NCBI RefSeq assembly: GCF_904848165.1
Contig: NZ_LR884459.1
Coordinates: 744,001 to 808,000 of the forward strand
From: Psychrobacter arenosus
Lineage (GTDB): Bacteria > Pseudomonadota > Gammaproteobacteria > Pseudomonadales > Moraxellaceae
Direction of reading: 5' to 3'
DNA length: 64,000 nt
Each line of letters begins with the position of its first letter. The first letter of the stretch is position 1. Positions 1-9,125 of this stretch are shown in pieces. A model generated the notes under the pieces. The model was not told where the DNA came from. It made no database searches and worked only from the letters and a program-made list of their open reading frames with translations. The translations under genes were made by a program, and so were the position numbers.

Positions 1-1134
1 TCTCGATTTTTTAAAGCCCGCAGACTGCTGACACTGACCAGTGACTCCCCATGTTTGGTGACCGCACAGGAGGATGAGCGTCAGTATTTGAGTAAGTACA
101 ACCCGTTTGAGTCTCTGCTCGATGATATCCTGCCGGGCGTCTATACGGGCAATGCTAGCCTAGTAATCCCAGTCGATTTACTCGAAGAGTTTGAGCGCTG
201 CACAGACTTTTATACCGTCAACTATGATATGAAGCTGAACCAGTGCTATGACGGTGAGCTGTGCTATTTTCACCCTGAGCTTGAAGTATTTATCTTAGCA
301 AACATGGACTTATCCAACGAATACGATGAGCGCATCAAGCAAGACGGCATGCTGAAGATTAGCAACGTGTATTACGAATCGATTAATCCGCAAGCGCCCG
401 CCAATATGAATACGCTATTTGACCGTTATTTGCAGAAATATGAGTCGGATGACGCCAAGGTATCAATTCTACTAAAAGAGACCCACGGTCTGGTATTTAA
501 GACCCATCGTATCAAGCCGTATTCGCTAAAGCTAAATTTGATGTATAACGAAGATTTTGCCCCAGTTCATGAGCATATCAAGAATAAACTGGCCAATGAT
601 AATAAAGGCGTAGTGCTGCTGCATGGTATCGCCGGCTCGGGTAAGACCAACTACATCAAATGGTTAACCAGTCAAGTGCCCAACAAACAGTTTATCTTTG
701 TGCCGACCAATATGATCAGTTATCTGACCGACCCTGAGTTTATGTCGATGCTGATTGATAATAAGAACTCAATCTTAGTGCTTGAGGATTGCGAAAACTA
801 TATCGCTGAACGTACTGCAGATGATGTGAATACCGATGTGGTCTCGTCAATTTTGAACATTGCCGATGGCATGCTCTCCGACATTTTAGAATGCCAGTTT
901 ATCTGTACCTTTAACTCGGACATCTCCAAAGTAGATGAGGCGCTGCTGCGTAAAGGTCGCTTAATCGCTGAGTATAAATTTGGCTTGCTCGCTACCGAGA
1001 GAGCCAATGCTTATCTGGCCTCCATCGATAGTGAGCTGCGTGTAGAAGTGCCGATGTCGCTAGCCGAGCTGACCAATATCGAAGAAATGAGCTATAAAGA
1101 AGTGGTGAAAGAAATGAAGATTGGCTTTCTTTAA
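1..1134 (+). CDS. AAA family ATPase, 5' end outside window
   Basis: The frame is open back to base 1 with no stop, so the gene probably begins left of the window; a TTG at 55 is the first possible start inside it. Counting from that TTG, a Walker A motif GIAGSGKT lies at about residues 191-198. A Walker B strand ILVLEDCE is at 240-247, a sensor-1-like TFN at 285-287 and an arginine-finger-like RKGR at 299-302. The layout is an unrecognised N-terminal half of about 180 residues followed by one AAA+ domain, loosely like BCS1/CDC48-type ATPases. The N-terminal half, rich in acidic and aromatic residues, probably sets substrate choice but resembles nothing I can name. No signal peptide or membrane segment is visible. 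Function is unknown beyond ATP-driven remodelling. Confidence 0.75.
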   Translation, partial: SRFFKARRLLTLTSDSPCLVTAQEDERQYLSKYNPFESLLDDILPGVYTGNASLVIPVDLLEEFERCTDFYTVNYDMKLNQCYDGELCYFHPELEVFILANMDLSNEYDERIKQDGMLKISNVYYESINPQAPANMNTLFDRYLQKYESDDAKVSILLKETHGLVFKTHRIKPYSLKLNLMYNEDFAPVHEHIKNKLANDNKGVVLLHGIAGSGKTNYIKWLTSQVPNKQFIFVPTNMISYLTDPEFMSMLIDNKNSILVLEDCENYIAERTADDVNTDVVSSILNIADGMLSDILECQFICTFNSDISKVDEALLRKGRLIAEYKFGLLATERANAYLASIDSELRVEVPMSLAELTNIEEMSYKEVVKEMKIGFL

Positions 1135-1157
1135 GGTCTGAAAATCCTGTAAACGGA

Positions 1158-1243
1158 AACCCCCTCCATACCTCCCCCTAGTTAGATGGGGAGGCAAAAG
1201 CTCTGTAGCCCTCCCTTGGTCAGAGGAAGATTTGGGTGGGGTT
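1158..1243. repeat. Palindromic intergenic repeat (CCCC...GGGG type)
   Basis: The only intergenic space before rtcA is filled by a G/C-rich imperfect inverted repeat. It has outer arms AACCCC/GGGGTT and an inner arm pair CCTCCCC/GGGGAGG. The order of blocks, including a CCCTTGGTCAGAGG segment, matches the longer repeats at 26411-26529, so this is one dispersed family. It lies between two same-strand genes and would form a hairpin in a read-through transcript. Confidence 0.6.
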
Positions 1244-1283
1244 AAAGCAATTATTAAGAGCAACAGCGAAATAGGCAGTAGAA

Positions 1284-2435
1284 ATGTCAGTAGTAAAGAA
1301 AGACCAAGTCTTAAAAATAGACGGCAGTACTGGCGAAGGTGGTGGACAAATTATCCGTACCGCCCTAGCCTTGTCTATGCTGACCGGCACGCCTATTGAG
1401 ATTAGTAATATCCGTGCTGGCCGCTCTAAACCCGGCTTAATGCGCCAGCATTTGATGTGTGTGCAGGCATCACAACAGATATCTAATGCTAAAGTTTCGG
1501 GTGCACACTTGGGCAGTACAGCGTTTAGTTTTGCACCTAACGACATTACCTCGGGCGATTATACTTTTGATATCGGTTCAGCTGGGAGTACCAGTTTAGT
1601 GCTACAGACCGTTCTGCCTGCTCTACTCTTTGCCAATACTACGACAGCGACCTTAAATGACCCTACAGCTGCCACCGTGACGATTAAAGGCGGTACGCAT
1701 AATCCTTTAGCTCCCACTACAGACTTTTTGCAGCTGGCTTTTATTCCTGCTATTGCCAAACTGGGCATGCAGGTGGCTATCGAGTTAGGGCAGACTGGCT
1801 TTGCGCCATTGGGTGGGGGTGAGATTATTGCTACGATGCAACCCTTTGTCCGTCGCGCTGGTACAGCCCCTTTTAACCTGAGCGAACGCGGTGACTTAGT
1901 CGCTATAAAACTCGTAGCAAGCAATTTGAACCTCGATTATGATATTTGCAAACGTGAATTGAGCAGCGCTACCGCCTGTTTACTTGAGTCAGGTATCAAT
2001 GAGTCTCTCATCACTAGCAAGTGTGCCAAGTTAACCGGGATTGGCGAGGGCAATACTTGCTATGCGGTAGTAGACCATCAAGTAAAGGGCACTGCAAACG
2101 TCAGTCCTAATGCTAATGCTAATGCTAATGCTAACGAAGTACATCGTGAAGTTTTTTCTTTATTAGGAGAAAGGCGCACTTCAGCAGAAAATATGGGCAA
2201 CCGCTTGGCAGGTATGGTTAAACGTTATTTACTAGATAGCGATGCCTTAGTTGATGAGTATTTAACAGATCAACTGTTATTGCCCCTAGCCTTAGCGGGT
2301 GGTGGAGAATTCACAGCGCGCACGATTAGTCGACATACGGAGACACAAGCTTGGCTGATTCAGCAGTTTTTACCCATAGATATCCAAATATCCCCAATCA
2401 ATGCCAATAAGTCATTGATAAAAATTATTAGCTAA
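1284..2435 (+). CDS. rtcA: RNA 3'-terminal phosphate cyclase
   Basis: RtcA converts an RNA 3'-phosphate to a 2',3'-cyclic phosphate through a covalent AMP-histidine intermediate in the cytoplasm. The family signature IDGSTGEGGGQIIRTAL is at residues 12-28, GGTHNPLAPTTDF is at about 136-148, and the presumed nucleophile His351 sits in SRHTETQAWLI near the C-terminus. At 383 residues it is longer than the usual 340 or so. Part of the excess is an Asn-Ala run (about 276-284) encoded by a hexanucleotide tandem repeat. No rtcB ligase or rtcR activator lies beside it, so it appears to be a standalone rtcA. The ATG has only a weak ribosome-binding site. Identification is secure; physiological role in this organism is not. 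Confidence 0.95.
   Translation: MSVVKKDQVLKIDGSTGEGGGQIIRTALALSMLTGTPIEISNIRAGRSKPGLMRQHLMCVQASQQISNAKVSGAHLGSTAFSFAPNDITSGDYTFDIGSAGSTSLVLQTVLPALLFANTTTATLNDPTAATVTIKGGTHNPLAPTTDFLQLAFIPAIAKLGMQVAIELGQTGFAPLGGGEIIATMQPFVRRAGTAPFNLSERGDLVAIKLVASNLNLDYDICKRELSSATACLLESGINESLITSKCAKLTGIGEGNTCYAVVDHQVKGTANVSPNANANANANEVHREVFSLLGERRTSAENMGNRLAGMVKRYLLDSDALVDEYLTDQLLLPLALAGGGEFTARTISRHTETQAWLIQQFLPIDIQISPINANKSLIKIIS
2109..2132 (+). repeat. Hexanucleotide tandem repeat inside rtcA
   Basis: Four perfect AATGCT units, followed by a related AAC codon, encode alternating Asn and Ala. The unit is six bases, so gain or loss of copies would keep the reading frame and only change the length of a surface loop. 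Confidence 0.85.
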
Positions 2436-2526
2436 AGATTAGTTGGGGTCTTTTCCCTTTTTGCCGGTTAATTCCTGAGGCGTTATTTGTTAAGATAGCG
2501 CCTTTATCATTAATCTGACCTTTATT

Positions 2527-3312
2527 ATGACTGTTGCCGCTACGAACGCTACTGCTAAAGACCAAAATCCTACTTCTGCAACGCTTTACACCCCCCAAGA
2601 CACCCACGACCAAAATGCCGTTGTCCTACTTTCAGGGGGCTTAGATTCGGTCACCTGCTTGTATTGGGCCAAAGCGCGTTATGCACAGGTCACTGCCGTC
2701 AGCTTTAATTATGGTCAGCGCCATAATAGCGAATTGGTCGCGGCCAAGCAGATCGCCGAGCAAGCGGGCGTCTCTCACCGTATTATTGATATCGATATTG
2801 CACAACTGGGTGGCTCTTCACTGACCGACCATACGATGAGTGTGCCCGATGGTGACGCAGATAAATTTCCCACTCATACTGACAGCATTGATAACAACGC
2901 TATTCCAAACACTTACGTGCCAGCGCGCAATACCATCTTTTTATCCTATGCCCTAGCTGTGGCCGAAGTCGCTGACGCCAACCATATTGTCATTGGAGTG
3001 AGCTCGGTCGATTACTCAGGCTATCCAGATTGCCGCCCTGAATATATCCATGCTTTTGAAGTGATGGCCAACCTTGCCACCAAGGCAGGAGTAACGGGAC
3101 ATAAATTACATATCCAAACACCGTTACAACAGCTCTCCAAAGCACAAACCATCGAACTTGGGGTATCCTTAGGGGTAGACTACTCGCAAACTATTTCTTG
3201 CTATCGAGCGGACTTAGCAGGTCAGGCTTGTGGCAGCTGTGACAGTTGTACTCTGCGTAAGCAAGGCTTCCAAGATGCCGGTATTGCTGACCCGACTCGC
3301 TATGCTATCTAA
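2527..3312 (+). CDS. queC: 7-cyano-7-deazaguanine synthase
   Basis: QueC makes preQ0 from 7-carboxy-7-deazaguanine, ammonia and ATP, a step in queuosine synthesis for tRNA. The PP-loop SGGLDS is at about residues 37-42. The zinc site near the C-terminus has four cysteines in [17 protein letters not shown]. The NTYVPARNT and [11 protein letters not shown] blocks are also typical. The protein carries an N-terminal extension of nearly 30 polar residues not found in the E. coli enzyme; no internal Met allows a shorter start. Start is ATG 2527 without a clear Shine-Dalgarno sequence. A later queuosine gene, queA, lies at 53552. Confidence 0.96.
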   Translation: MTVAATNATAKDQNPTSATLYTPQDTHDQNAVVLLSGGLDSVTCLYWAKARYAQVTAVSFNYGQRHNSELVAAKQIAEQAGVSHRIIDIDIAQLGGSSLTDHTMSVPDGDADKFPTHTDSIDNNAIPNTYVPARNTIFLSYALAVAEVADANHIVIGVSSVDYSGYPDCRPEYIHAFEVMANLATKAGVTGHKLHIQTPLQQLSKAQTIELGVSLGVDYSQTISCYRADLAGQACGSCDSCTLRKQGFQDAGIADPTRYAI

Positions 3313-3336
3313 CCCTTTGGCATGAGCAACTTTATT

Positions 3337-3377
3337 TATATAAGTGATTTATTCATATGAATGACTCACTTTATATA
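3337..3377. repeat. AT-rich nested inverted repeat downstream of queC
   Basis: Arms TATATAAGTGA and TCACTTTATATA pair with one bulge around a second small palindrome, ATTCATATGAAT. There is no U-run as in a classical terminator. It may end queC transcription weakly or act as a protein-binding site. The rest of 3313-3598 shows nothing else recognisable. Confidence 0.4.
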
Positions 3378-3598
3378 ATTGACTTTATTCGCGAACCTTA
3401 AACTTTAGCTTTGCGTGCTAACCTTAATACTGTGGATTAACCCTTATGTTTTACCCTAATATTTTCTAATAATAATCAGTATTTCATACGCTTAGCACCA
3501 CAATTTTTAATGGCTCTGGACAGACTTGTTCAGAGCTTAATCATTGCAATTTAGCCATTATCCAATATTTCTGGATTGATAATTAGATAAGAGCCACT

Positions 3599-5569
3599 AT
3601 GTCAAATTCTCGTAATAGCCTAACGCCAGAGCCTAATAATAATCAACCATACGTCATCGGCATCCTTATGCGCTATAGCGTAATGGCCATCGCTGTCGTC
3701 CTCTTTATAGTGGGCATGGTCACTGTGAATTGGTGGCTGATCATTATTGCTGGCGCCGCCGTATATGTCGGTGTTTACGATATCTTTCAAAGTAAGCATT
3801 CTATCCTTGCCAACTACCCTATCGCTGGACACATCCGCTATTTTTTAGAAGATTTCCGTCCTGAGATTCGTCAGTACTTAATCGAAGATGAAAAAGAGCA
3901 AGTGCCTTTTTCGCGCCAACAGCGTTCGATGGTATATCAGCGTGCCAAAAATATTAGTGATACCAATGCTTTTGGTACCTTAGATAACTTGTATCAAGGC
4001 GGTAAAGAGTGGTTTTTACAATCGGCCGCTAGCCAACCTGCGTTAGACAAAGACTTTCGCATTACCGTCGGCGGTAAGGACTGCAGCCAACCTTATAATA
4101 TGTCGGTCTTTAATATCTCAGCGATGAGCTTTGGTAGTCTATCCGGCAATGCTATCTTAGCCCTCAACCAAGGCGCAAAACTCGGCGGCTTCACCCACGA
4201 TACGGGAGAGGGCGCCATTAGCCCTTACCATCGTCGCTTTGGTGGCGATCTGATTTGGGAGCTAGGTACAGGTTATTTTGGCTGTCGTAATGCCCAAGGT
4301 AACTTTGATCCTGACTTGTTTGCTGAGCAAGCTGCTGACCCCCAAGTCAAAATGATTGAGATTAAGATTTCTCAAGGTGCCAAGCCTGGTAAAGGCGGCG
4401 TGCTGCCTGCAGAAAAAATTACTCAAGAGATTGCTGATACCCGCCGTATCCCTATGGGCGAAGATTGTATCTCTCCTTCGAGCCACAATGCCTTTAGCAC
4501 GCCTCGTGAGTTGGTGGGATTCTGGCAGCAACTGCGTGAATTATCCGGTGGTAAGCCCGTAGGTTTTAAACTGTGTATCGGTCAGCCTTGGCAGTTTATG
4601 GCTATCGTGAAGGCCATGATTGAGATGGACAATTACCCTGACTTTATCGTGGTTGATGGTGCTGAAGGCGGTACAGGTGCGGCTCCCGTCGAGTTTATGG
4701 ACAGTATCGGTATGCCACTAGTAGATGGTTTATTGTTAGTGCACAATACTTTAGTAGGCGCCGGTATTCGCGATAAAATCATGGTTGGTGCCAGTGGTAA
4801 AATCGTGTCAGGCTTTGATATTGCCCGTATGCTAGCCCTTGGGGCAGATTGGTGTAACTCAGCGCGTGGCTTTATGTTTGCTGTCGGTTGTATCCAAGCG
4901 CGCTCTTGCCATACCAACACCTGCCCGACCGGTGTGGCCACCCAAGACCCGTACCGCCAACAAGCACTGGATGTGCCTAGCAAATCACAGCGTGTCGCCA
5001 ATTTCCATCAAAATACCTTGAAGTCGCTAGGCAGTATCGTGAGTGCTGTCGGGCTTGCGCACCCTAAAGATTTAAAGCCTTACCACATTGCCCGTCGCCT
5101 AGAAGATGGTCAGATTAAACTGCTGTCCAAATATTACTACTATACAGATTCCGGAGCGCTTTTAGACGGCACTGCCCGTTCAGAAGTCTTTAATCAGATG
5201 TGGATTATGGCGGACCCTGATAGCTTTGCCGCTAATAATGATGCCTTGATTGCTTATAACCAAGGCTCAAGAGATGTCGGTAAGAATACTGACGCTAATA
5301 AAGTGGCGAATGAAATTGCTGATGCTGACGCGGCTGAGAGTCAACCTGTTGAGACTCCGGTAACCTCTTCGAGTGTGACTGAATCTGCCCAACCCTCTGA
5401 CAGTAGTGCGCTACTCACAGTTACTCCAGAGCTTAGTAAAGTAGCTAAAGTAAATACGGTTGATGAAGGTACAGTTATTGAAGCTACTGAGGCCACTGAA
5501 GTTATTCAGGTAACCGATGCTGATAAAGCAACCACTGACATCACGAAGTCAGAGACACCTCACAATTAA
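3599..5569 (+). CDS. Membrane-anchored FMN-binding glutamate synthase family protein
   Basis: The central part (about residues 110-510) matches the FMN/iron-sulfur domain of the glutamate synthase large subunit. Blocks include FNISAMSFGSLS, HDTGEGAISPYHR, GAEGGTGAAPVEF and a cysteine motif CHTNTCPTGVATQDP near residue 436. The glutaminase domain is absent, so it is not a complete glutamate synthase. Residues 20-60 contain two hydrophobic segments, placing it in the inner membrane with the catalytic domain probably cytoplasmic. The last 95 or so residues are acidic, Thr/Ser/Ala-rich and of low complexity, beyond the conserved domain. Such standalone proteins are common in proteobacteria, and their substrate is not firmly known. 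A terminator-like hairpin follows. Confidence 0.9.
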   Translation: MSNSRNSLTPEPNNNQPYVIGILMRYSVMAIAVVLFIVGMVTVNWWLIIIAGAAVYVGVYDIFQSKHSILANYPIAGHIRYFLEDFRPEIRQYLIEDEKEQVPFSRQQRSMVYQRAKNISDTNAFGTLDNLYQGGKEWFLQSAASQPALDKDFRITVGGKDCSQPYNMSVFNISAMSFGSLSGNAILALNQGAKLGGFTHDTGEGAISPYHRRFGGDLIWELGTGYFGCRNAQGNFDPDLFAEQAADPQVKMIEIKISQGAKPGKGGVLPAEKITQEIADTRRIPMGEDCISPSSHNAFSTPRELVGFWQQLRELSGGKPVGFKLCIGQPWQFMAIVKAMIEMDNYPDFIVVDGAEGGTGAAPVEFMDSIGMPLVDGLLLVHNTLVGAGIRDKIMVGASGKIVSGFDIARMLALGADWCNSARGFMFAVGCIQARSCHTNTCPTGVATQDPYRQQALDVPSKSQRVANFHQNTLKSLGSIVSAVGLAHPKDLKPYHIARRLEDGQIKLLSKYYYYTDSGALLDGTARSEVFNQMWIMADPDSFAANNDALIAYNQGSRDVGKNTDANKVANEIADADAAESQPVETPVTSSSVTESAQPSDSSALLTVTPELSKVAKVNTVDEGTVIEATEATEVIQVTDADKATTDITKSETPHN

Positions 5570-5591
5570 TTGCTAAATCGTAAGCTTCCGT

Positions 5592-5630
5592 TAGGGTCTG
5601 CTGCAGTTGCATCAGACCCTATTATTTTTA
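5592..5630 (+). terminator. Rho-independent terminator after the FMN protein
   Basis: The stem TAGGGTCTG/CAGACCCTA encloses a 12-base loop and is followed by a T-rich run (ATTATTTTT). Confidence 0.75.
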
Positions 5631-5780
5631 GTGACCTTGAATCATAAGTGATTCTGCTATTTATCCGCACCTGCTATACTTCGTTATGCTTTATTCATCC
5701 TACCTATTGCGCTCGCCCTGCTAGGGTCACTCCGCTGTATTTTATTTATCACATTTATCTTATCTGTCTTTGAGGATATC

Positions 5781-6698
5781 TTGAGCCATCTACTGCATCA
5801 GCCCCCTGTATCATTCCAATCCCGAATGCGCTCTAAGACTAGACGGCGTGTTTCCTTACTGCCAGTCGGCTTGATTGGGGCAGCACTAGCTCTAACCAGT
5901 TGTAATGGCAATTCTTTTGACGATTATATCGGTCAAGGTGGCGATGCTGAGGGCGCGTGTATTCGTAGCGATATCTCTTTTAAACACTCATTATGTAGCG
6001 TGTCGCAAGAGCAGCTGACCAATAGTGATAGCGGCGTCTCATTAAAGTTATTTTGGAAAGCGGGCGATGCCAGTACAGAGGCTGCCGCCGTAGAGAGCCA
6101 GTCAAAGACTGAGACCCTGTATAAATTTGATACTTTATTAAAGAGCCTGCCTGAGCGTACCGAATTGCAGTTTGCAGCGAATGCCGGCATGTATAACAAT
6201 GACTTTGCCCCTATTGGCTACACTGTGATTCAAGGGAAAGAAATCCGCTCGTTAAACTTAAAAGAAGGCGGCGGTAACTTCCATCTCCTGCCCAATGGGG
6301 TGTTATGGTGGGATAAAGCGGGTAAGGTGCAAATCACTGAGAGCCGAGCCATGGACAAGCTGCTAACCAGTGGCGAGGCCAAACCTTGGTATGCTACCCA
6401 ATCGGGCCCCATGCTGGTCATCGATGGTAAAATTCATCCCAAATTTGACCCCAAGAGCACTTCGCTAAAATTCCGTAATGGCGTCGGCGTGTGCTCAGAC
6501 GGGCAGATTAAATTTGTAAACAGCGATCAGCCCGTGAGCTTTTATCAGTTTGGCTCATTATTTAAAGACGAGCTGGGCTGTCCAAACGCGCTATTCTTGG
6601 ATGGCGGTATTGCCTCTGCCCTTTATGCCCCGACTATCGAACAGGCAGATGACAAGAGTATGGGCGTTATGGTGGGTGTGGTGGAGACGAAAGATTAA
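5781..6698 (+). CDS. Phosphodiester glycosidase family lipoprotein (NAGPA-like)
   Basis: The 305-residue product has an Arg-rich N-terminus, a hydrophobic stretch and a lipobox LTSC (Cys41), so it is probably a periplasm-facing lipoprotein. The body carries blocks of the phosphodiester glycosidase (NAGPA/DUF2233) family: AANAGMYNNDFAPIG, ATQSGPMLVIDG, FRNGVGV and ALFLDGGIASALY. In animals the family uncovers mannose-6-phosphate; bacterial members may act on glycan phosphodiesters, but the substrate here is unknown. The TTG at 5781 has a GAGGA-like ribosome-binding site five bases upstream. An in-frame ATG at 5826 would also leave an intact signal peptide, but it lacks a ribosome-binding site. 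It stands alone between two terminated units. Confidence 0.85.
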   Translation: MSHLLHQPPVSFQSRMRSKTRRRVSLLPVGLIGAALALTSCNGNSFDDYIGQGGDAEGACIRSDISFKHSLCSVSQEQLTNSDSGVSLKLFWKAGDASTEAAAVESQSKTETLYKFDTLLKSLPERTELQFAANAGMYNNDFAPIGYTVIQGKEIRSLNLKEGGGNFHLLPNGVLWWDKAGKVQITESRAMDKLLTSGEAKPWYATQSGPMLVIDGKIHPKFDPKSTSLKFRNGVGVCSDGQIKFVNSDQPVSFYQFGSLFKDELGCPNALFLDGGIASALYAPTIEQADDKSMGVMVGVVETKD

Positions 6699-7025
6699 TC
6701 ACGCTAGCCATACTGCTTCTTATGCGGTTAGAGGGTGGCCACTATATCTTCAGTAGACGCTTTATATTGAGCTTGCTGCTAAATTCGCATATCTAAGCAT
6801 ACGCAGTAAGGCGATATTTGCTACAATACGCCCGATTTTATCCAATTCTTATGTTTATCCAAAAAATTATAGTATTACCTTTATAGTAAAAAACTGCTCA
6901 ACCCCTTAAGCGCTAGCGCTATACAGACTGGTGATATGAATAATGTCGCTAGTTTTGCCGCGCGAGCTTACGTTAGACCAAGTTTTTTATTCTACCAAAC
7001 AGACATTGTTAAGAGAGACTGTGAC

Positions 7026-8117
7026 ATGGGCTTTAATTGCGGCATCGTTGGCTTACCAAACGTGGGCAAATCCACTTTATTTAACGCGTTGACCAAAGCG
7101 GGCATCGCCGCGGAAAACTTCCCTTTCTGTACTAAAGATCCTAACGTAGGTATCGTACCAGTGCCGGACCCACGTTTGAAAAAACTGGCCGATATCGTTA
7201 TCCCAGAGCGCGTCTTACCGACGACTATGGAATTCGTCGATATCGCAGGTCTAGTGGCGGGCGCGTCAAAAGGTGAAGGCATGGGCAACCAGTTCCTCGC
7301 CAACATCCGTGAGACCGATGCTATCGCTCACGTAGTGCGTTGTTTTGAAGATGATAACGTCGTTCACGTTGATGGCCGCATTAGCCCTATCGATGATATC
7401 GAAACCATCAATACCGAGTTGGCTTTATCAGACCTAGAAGCCGTAGAGCGCGCTATTCATAACTTAGGCAAAAAAGCCAAAGGTGGCGATAAAGACGCTG
7501 CAGCTACCCTAGATGTGTTTAAGAAAATTGAACCTCTAGTTTCTGAAGGTCTGGCGGCTCGTGGCGCCAATCTTGATGCCGATGAAAAGAAACTCATCCG
7601 TAGCTATGGTCTAATCACGCTTAAGCCTACCCTATATATCGCCAACGTGAGCGAAGACGGTTTTGAGAATAACCCCCATTTAGACGCTGTTCGTGCCTAT
7701 GCCGAAAAAGAAGGCGCGATGGTCTTGCCACTATGCAACCAAATCGAAGCTGAAATTGCCCTACTTGATGAAGAAGACAAAGCTGACTTTTTAGAAGATT
7801 TGGGTATGGAAGAAGCGGGTTTAGACCAAGTCATTCGTGCTGGTTACGACATGCTTGATATGCAAACTTACTTCACAGCAGGTGTGAAAGAAGTGCGCGC
7901 TTGGACCGTAAAAGTTGGGGCTACTGCGCCGCAAGCTGCTGGTGTGATTCATACTGACTTTGAGCGTGGCTTTATTCGTGCTGAAGTCATTGCGTATGAC
8001 GACTTTATCGAATATAACGGTGAAAAAGGCGCTGCTGCTGCGGGCAAACAACGTCTAGAAGGCAAAACCTATATCGTGCAAGACGGTGATGTTATGCACT
8101 TTAGATTTAACGTTTAA
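7026..8117 (+). CDS. ychF: Redox-regulated ribosome-associated ATPase YchF
   Basis: YchF is an OLA1-type P-loop protein that prefers ATP to GTP and binds ribosomes. The protein opens with [19 protein letters not shown], holding Walker A GLPNVGKS, and includes the G3-like block [16 protein letters not shown]. It ends in a TGS-like domain ([14 protein letters not shown] through [11 protein letters not shown]). An upstream in-frame ATG at 6936 exists, but the ATG at 7026 is preferred because it gives exactly the usual 363 residues and has a GAGAG ribosome-binding site. In many bacteria ychF follows pth; here it is monocistronic with a strong terminator. The 240 bases upstream hold no gene I can see. 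Confidence 0.97.
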   Translation: MGFNCGIVGLPNVGKSTLFNALTKAGIAAENFPFCTKDPNVGIVPVPDPRLKKLADIVIPERVLPTTMEFVDIAGLVAGASKGEGMGNQFLANIRETDAIAHVVRCFEDDNVVHVDGRISPIDDIETINTELALSDLEAVERAIHNLGKKAKGGDKDAAATLDVFKKIEPLVSEGLAARGANLDADEKKLIRSYGLITLKPTLYIANVSEDGFENNPHLDAVRAYAEKEGAMVLPLCNQIEAEIALLDEEDKADFLEDLGMEEAGLDQVIRAGYDMLDMQTYFTAGVKEVRAWTVKVGATAPQAAGVIHTDFERGFIRAEVIAYDDFIEYNGEKGAAAAGKQRLEGKTYIVQDGDVMHFRFNV

Positions 8118-8193
8118 GTACTACTAGCATTATGCCCTACTATTTATTAGTCAAACCTTGCGTTTAGCGGATAAGTAGTAGTAAGTAGCATTG

Positions 8194-8227
8194 AAACCAA
8201 CATGGCTTAGGCGGTGTTGGTTTTTTT
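8194..8227 (+). terminator. Rho-independent terminator after ychF
   Basis: The stem AAACCAACA/TGTTGGTTT is followed directly by a run of seven T. Confidence 0.85.
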
Positions 8228-8296
8228 ATGGCTTATAAATCCTGTAATTTAACTTTCATAACTTAACCTTGCTTCCATTAATTTTTTGCTTTCTTT

Positions 8297-8315
8297 ATTG
8301 TTATAATATAACATT
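8297..8315 (+). promoter_or_regulatory. Zur-box-like palindrome upstream of the His-rich lipoprotein
   Basis: GTTATAATATAAC at 8300-8312 is a perfect 13-base palindrome. With flanks, ATTGTTATAATATAACATT differs by one base from the gammaproteobacterial Zur consensus AATGTTATAATATAACATT as I remember it. It also contains a TATAAT hexamer (8302-8307), so a bound repressor would cover the -10 region. It lies about 55 bases ahead of the start codon. Identity as a Zur site is inference from the motif and the metal-binding character of the gene downstream. Confidence 0.7.
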
Positions 8316-8367
8316 GCTATTTACTGTAATACTTACTATTTTTTCTTTAACCTTTTGAGCGCCTACC

Positions 8368-8943
8368 ATGCCTTTAATTCATAAAGTAACCGCCCTACCT
8401 GTGTTATTACTATTAGCCTTGCCATTAAGTGCCTGTCAAAAAAATACGGAAACAGCACCCGAGACCACAGATAGCCAAGACATTGCGCCCATTACCGACC
8501 CTACTGACAATACTGCCGCTGCTCACGATGACCATAGTCATTCCGATGATGCGCACGACCATGACCATGATAGTGAACATGACGAGCATGCCGGCCACGA
8601 CCATGACCACCACCACGATACGGTGGCAATGACGACTTATAGCTGCCAACCTGAGCAAACGATTAAAGTCCATTATGATACTGTCACCGCCAATAGCACT
8701 CCTCGCGGCGCGCATCTACTCATCGATGACATTGAATACGAGCTGACCCCGATGCTGACTACCCTAGCCGCTGGCGTTGCTAATGCGGTGGTTTATGAAA
8801 CCGATATTGGTATTAATGACGACGCAGGCATGTACTGGCAGGTCAATGGCAATCAGGCGACTTTGGTGAATAAGACTTTAGATGGCAAGACGTTGCCTGA
8901 AGACGAGGAGACGTTATTCACTTGTGAGCAAACTGCTAGTTAA
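8368..8943 (+). CDS. Histidine-rich lipoprotein with MliC-like C-terminal domain
   Basis: The 191-residue product has a lipoprotein signal ending LPLSAC (Cys23). A linker of about 30 residues follows. Residues 53-83 then carry 13 His and many Asp, the kind of HDHD-rich loop seen in periplasmic zinc-binding proteins. The last 100 residues start at TYSC (Cys93) and end at FTCEQ, with an internal MYWQVNGNQATLV. The spacing and two terminal cysteines resemble the MliC/PliC lysozyme-inhibitor fold. A Zur-box-like palindrome overlaps the promoter. I infer a cell-envelope protein made under zinc limitation that binds zinc, inhibits lysozyme, or both. The His-rich and lipoprotein calls are direct; the MliC assignment is moderate and rests on pattern only. 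Confidence 0.75.
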   Translation: MPLIHKVTALPVLLLLALPLSACQKNTETAPETTDSQDIAPITDPTDNTAAAHDDHSHSDDAHDHDHDSEHDEHAGHDHDHHHDTVAMTTYSCQPEQTIKVHYDTVTANSTPRGAHLLIDDIEYELTPMLTTLAAGVANAVVYETDIGINDDAGMYWQVNGNQATLVNKTLDGKTLPEDEETLFTCEQTAS

Positions 8944-9125
8944 ATAATTATCGCCACTGAGGTATTAAGGATTCTAGAACCACAAAACTTAATCAATGAA
9001 ATTTATAGATAATGTGCAGCCGTAACGGATTTGCTACAACGAGAGTTGCCCCCTATTGAGCGCTATTTTGCTATGCTAAGACTTCTTATTAAGCTTGGGT
9101 GATTAGGGCTATGCAGGACCGTTTT

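Noticed and set aside
2436..2526. Possible preQ1 riboswitch before queC
   Set aside because: There is a small AGGCG/CGCCT hairpin, but the C-rich pseudoknot loop and A-rich tail of preQ1 riboswitches are missing.
4633..5001. Minus-strand ORF of 122 residues within the FMN protein gene
   Set aside because: Antisense shadow of a well conserved coding region.
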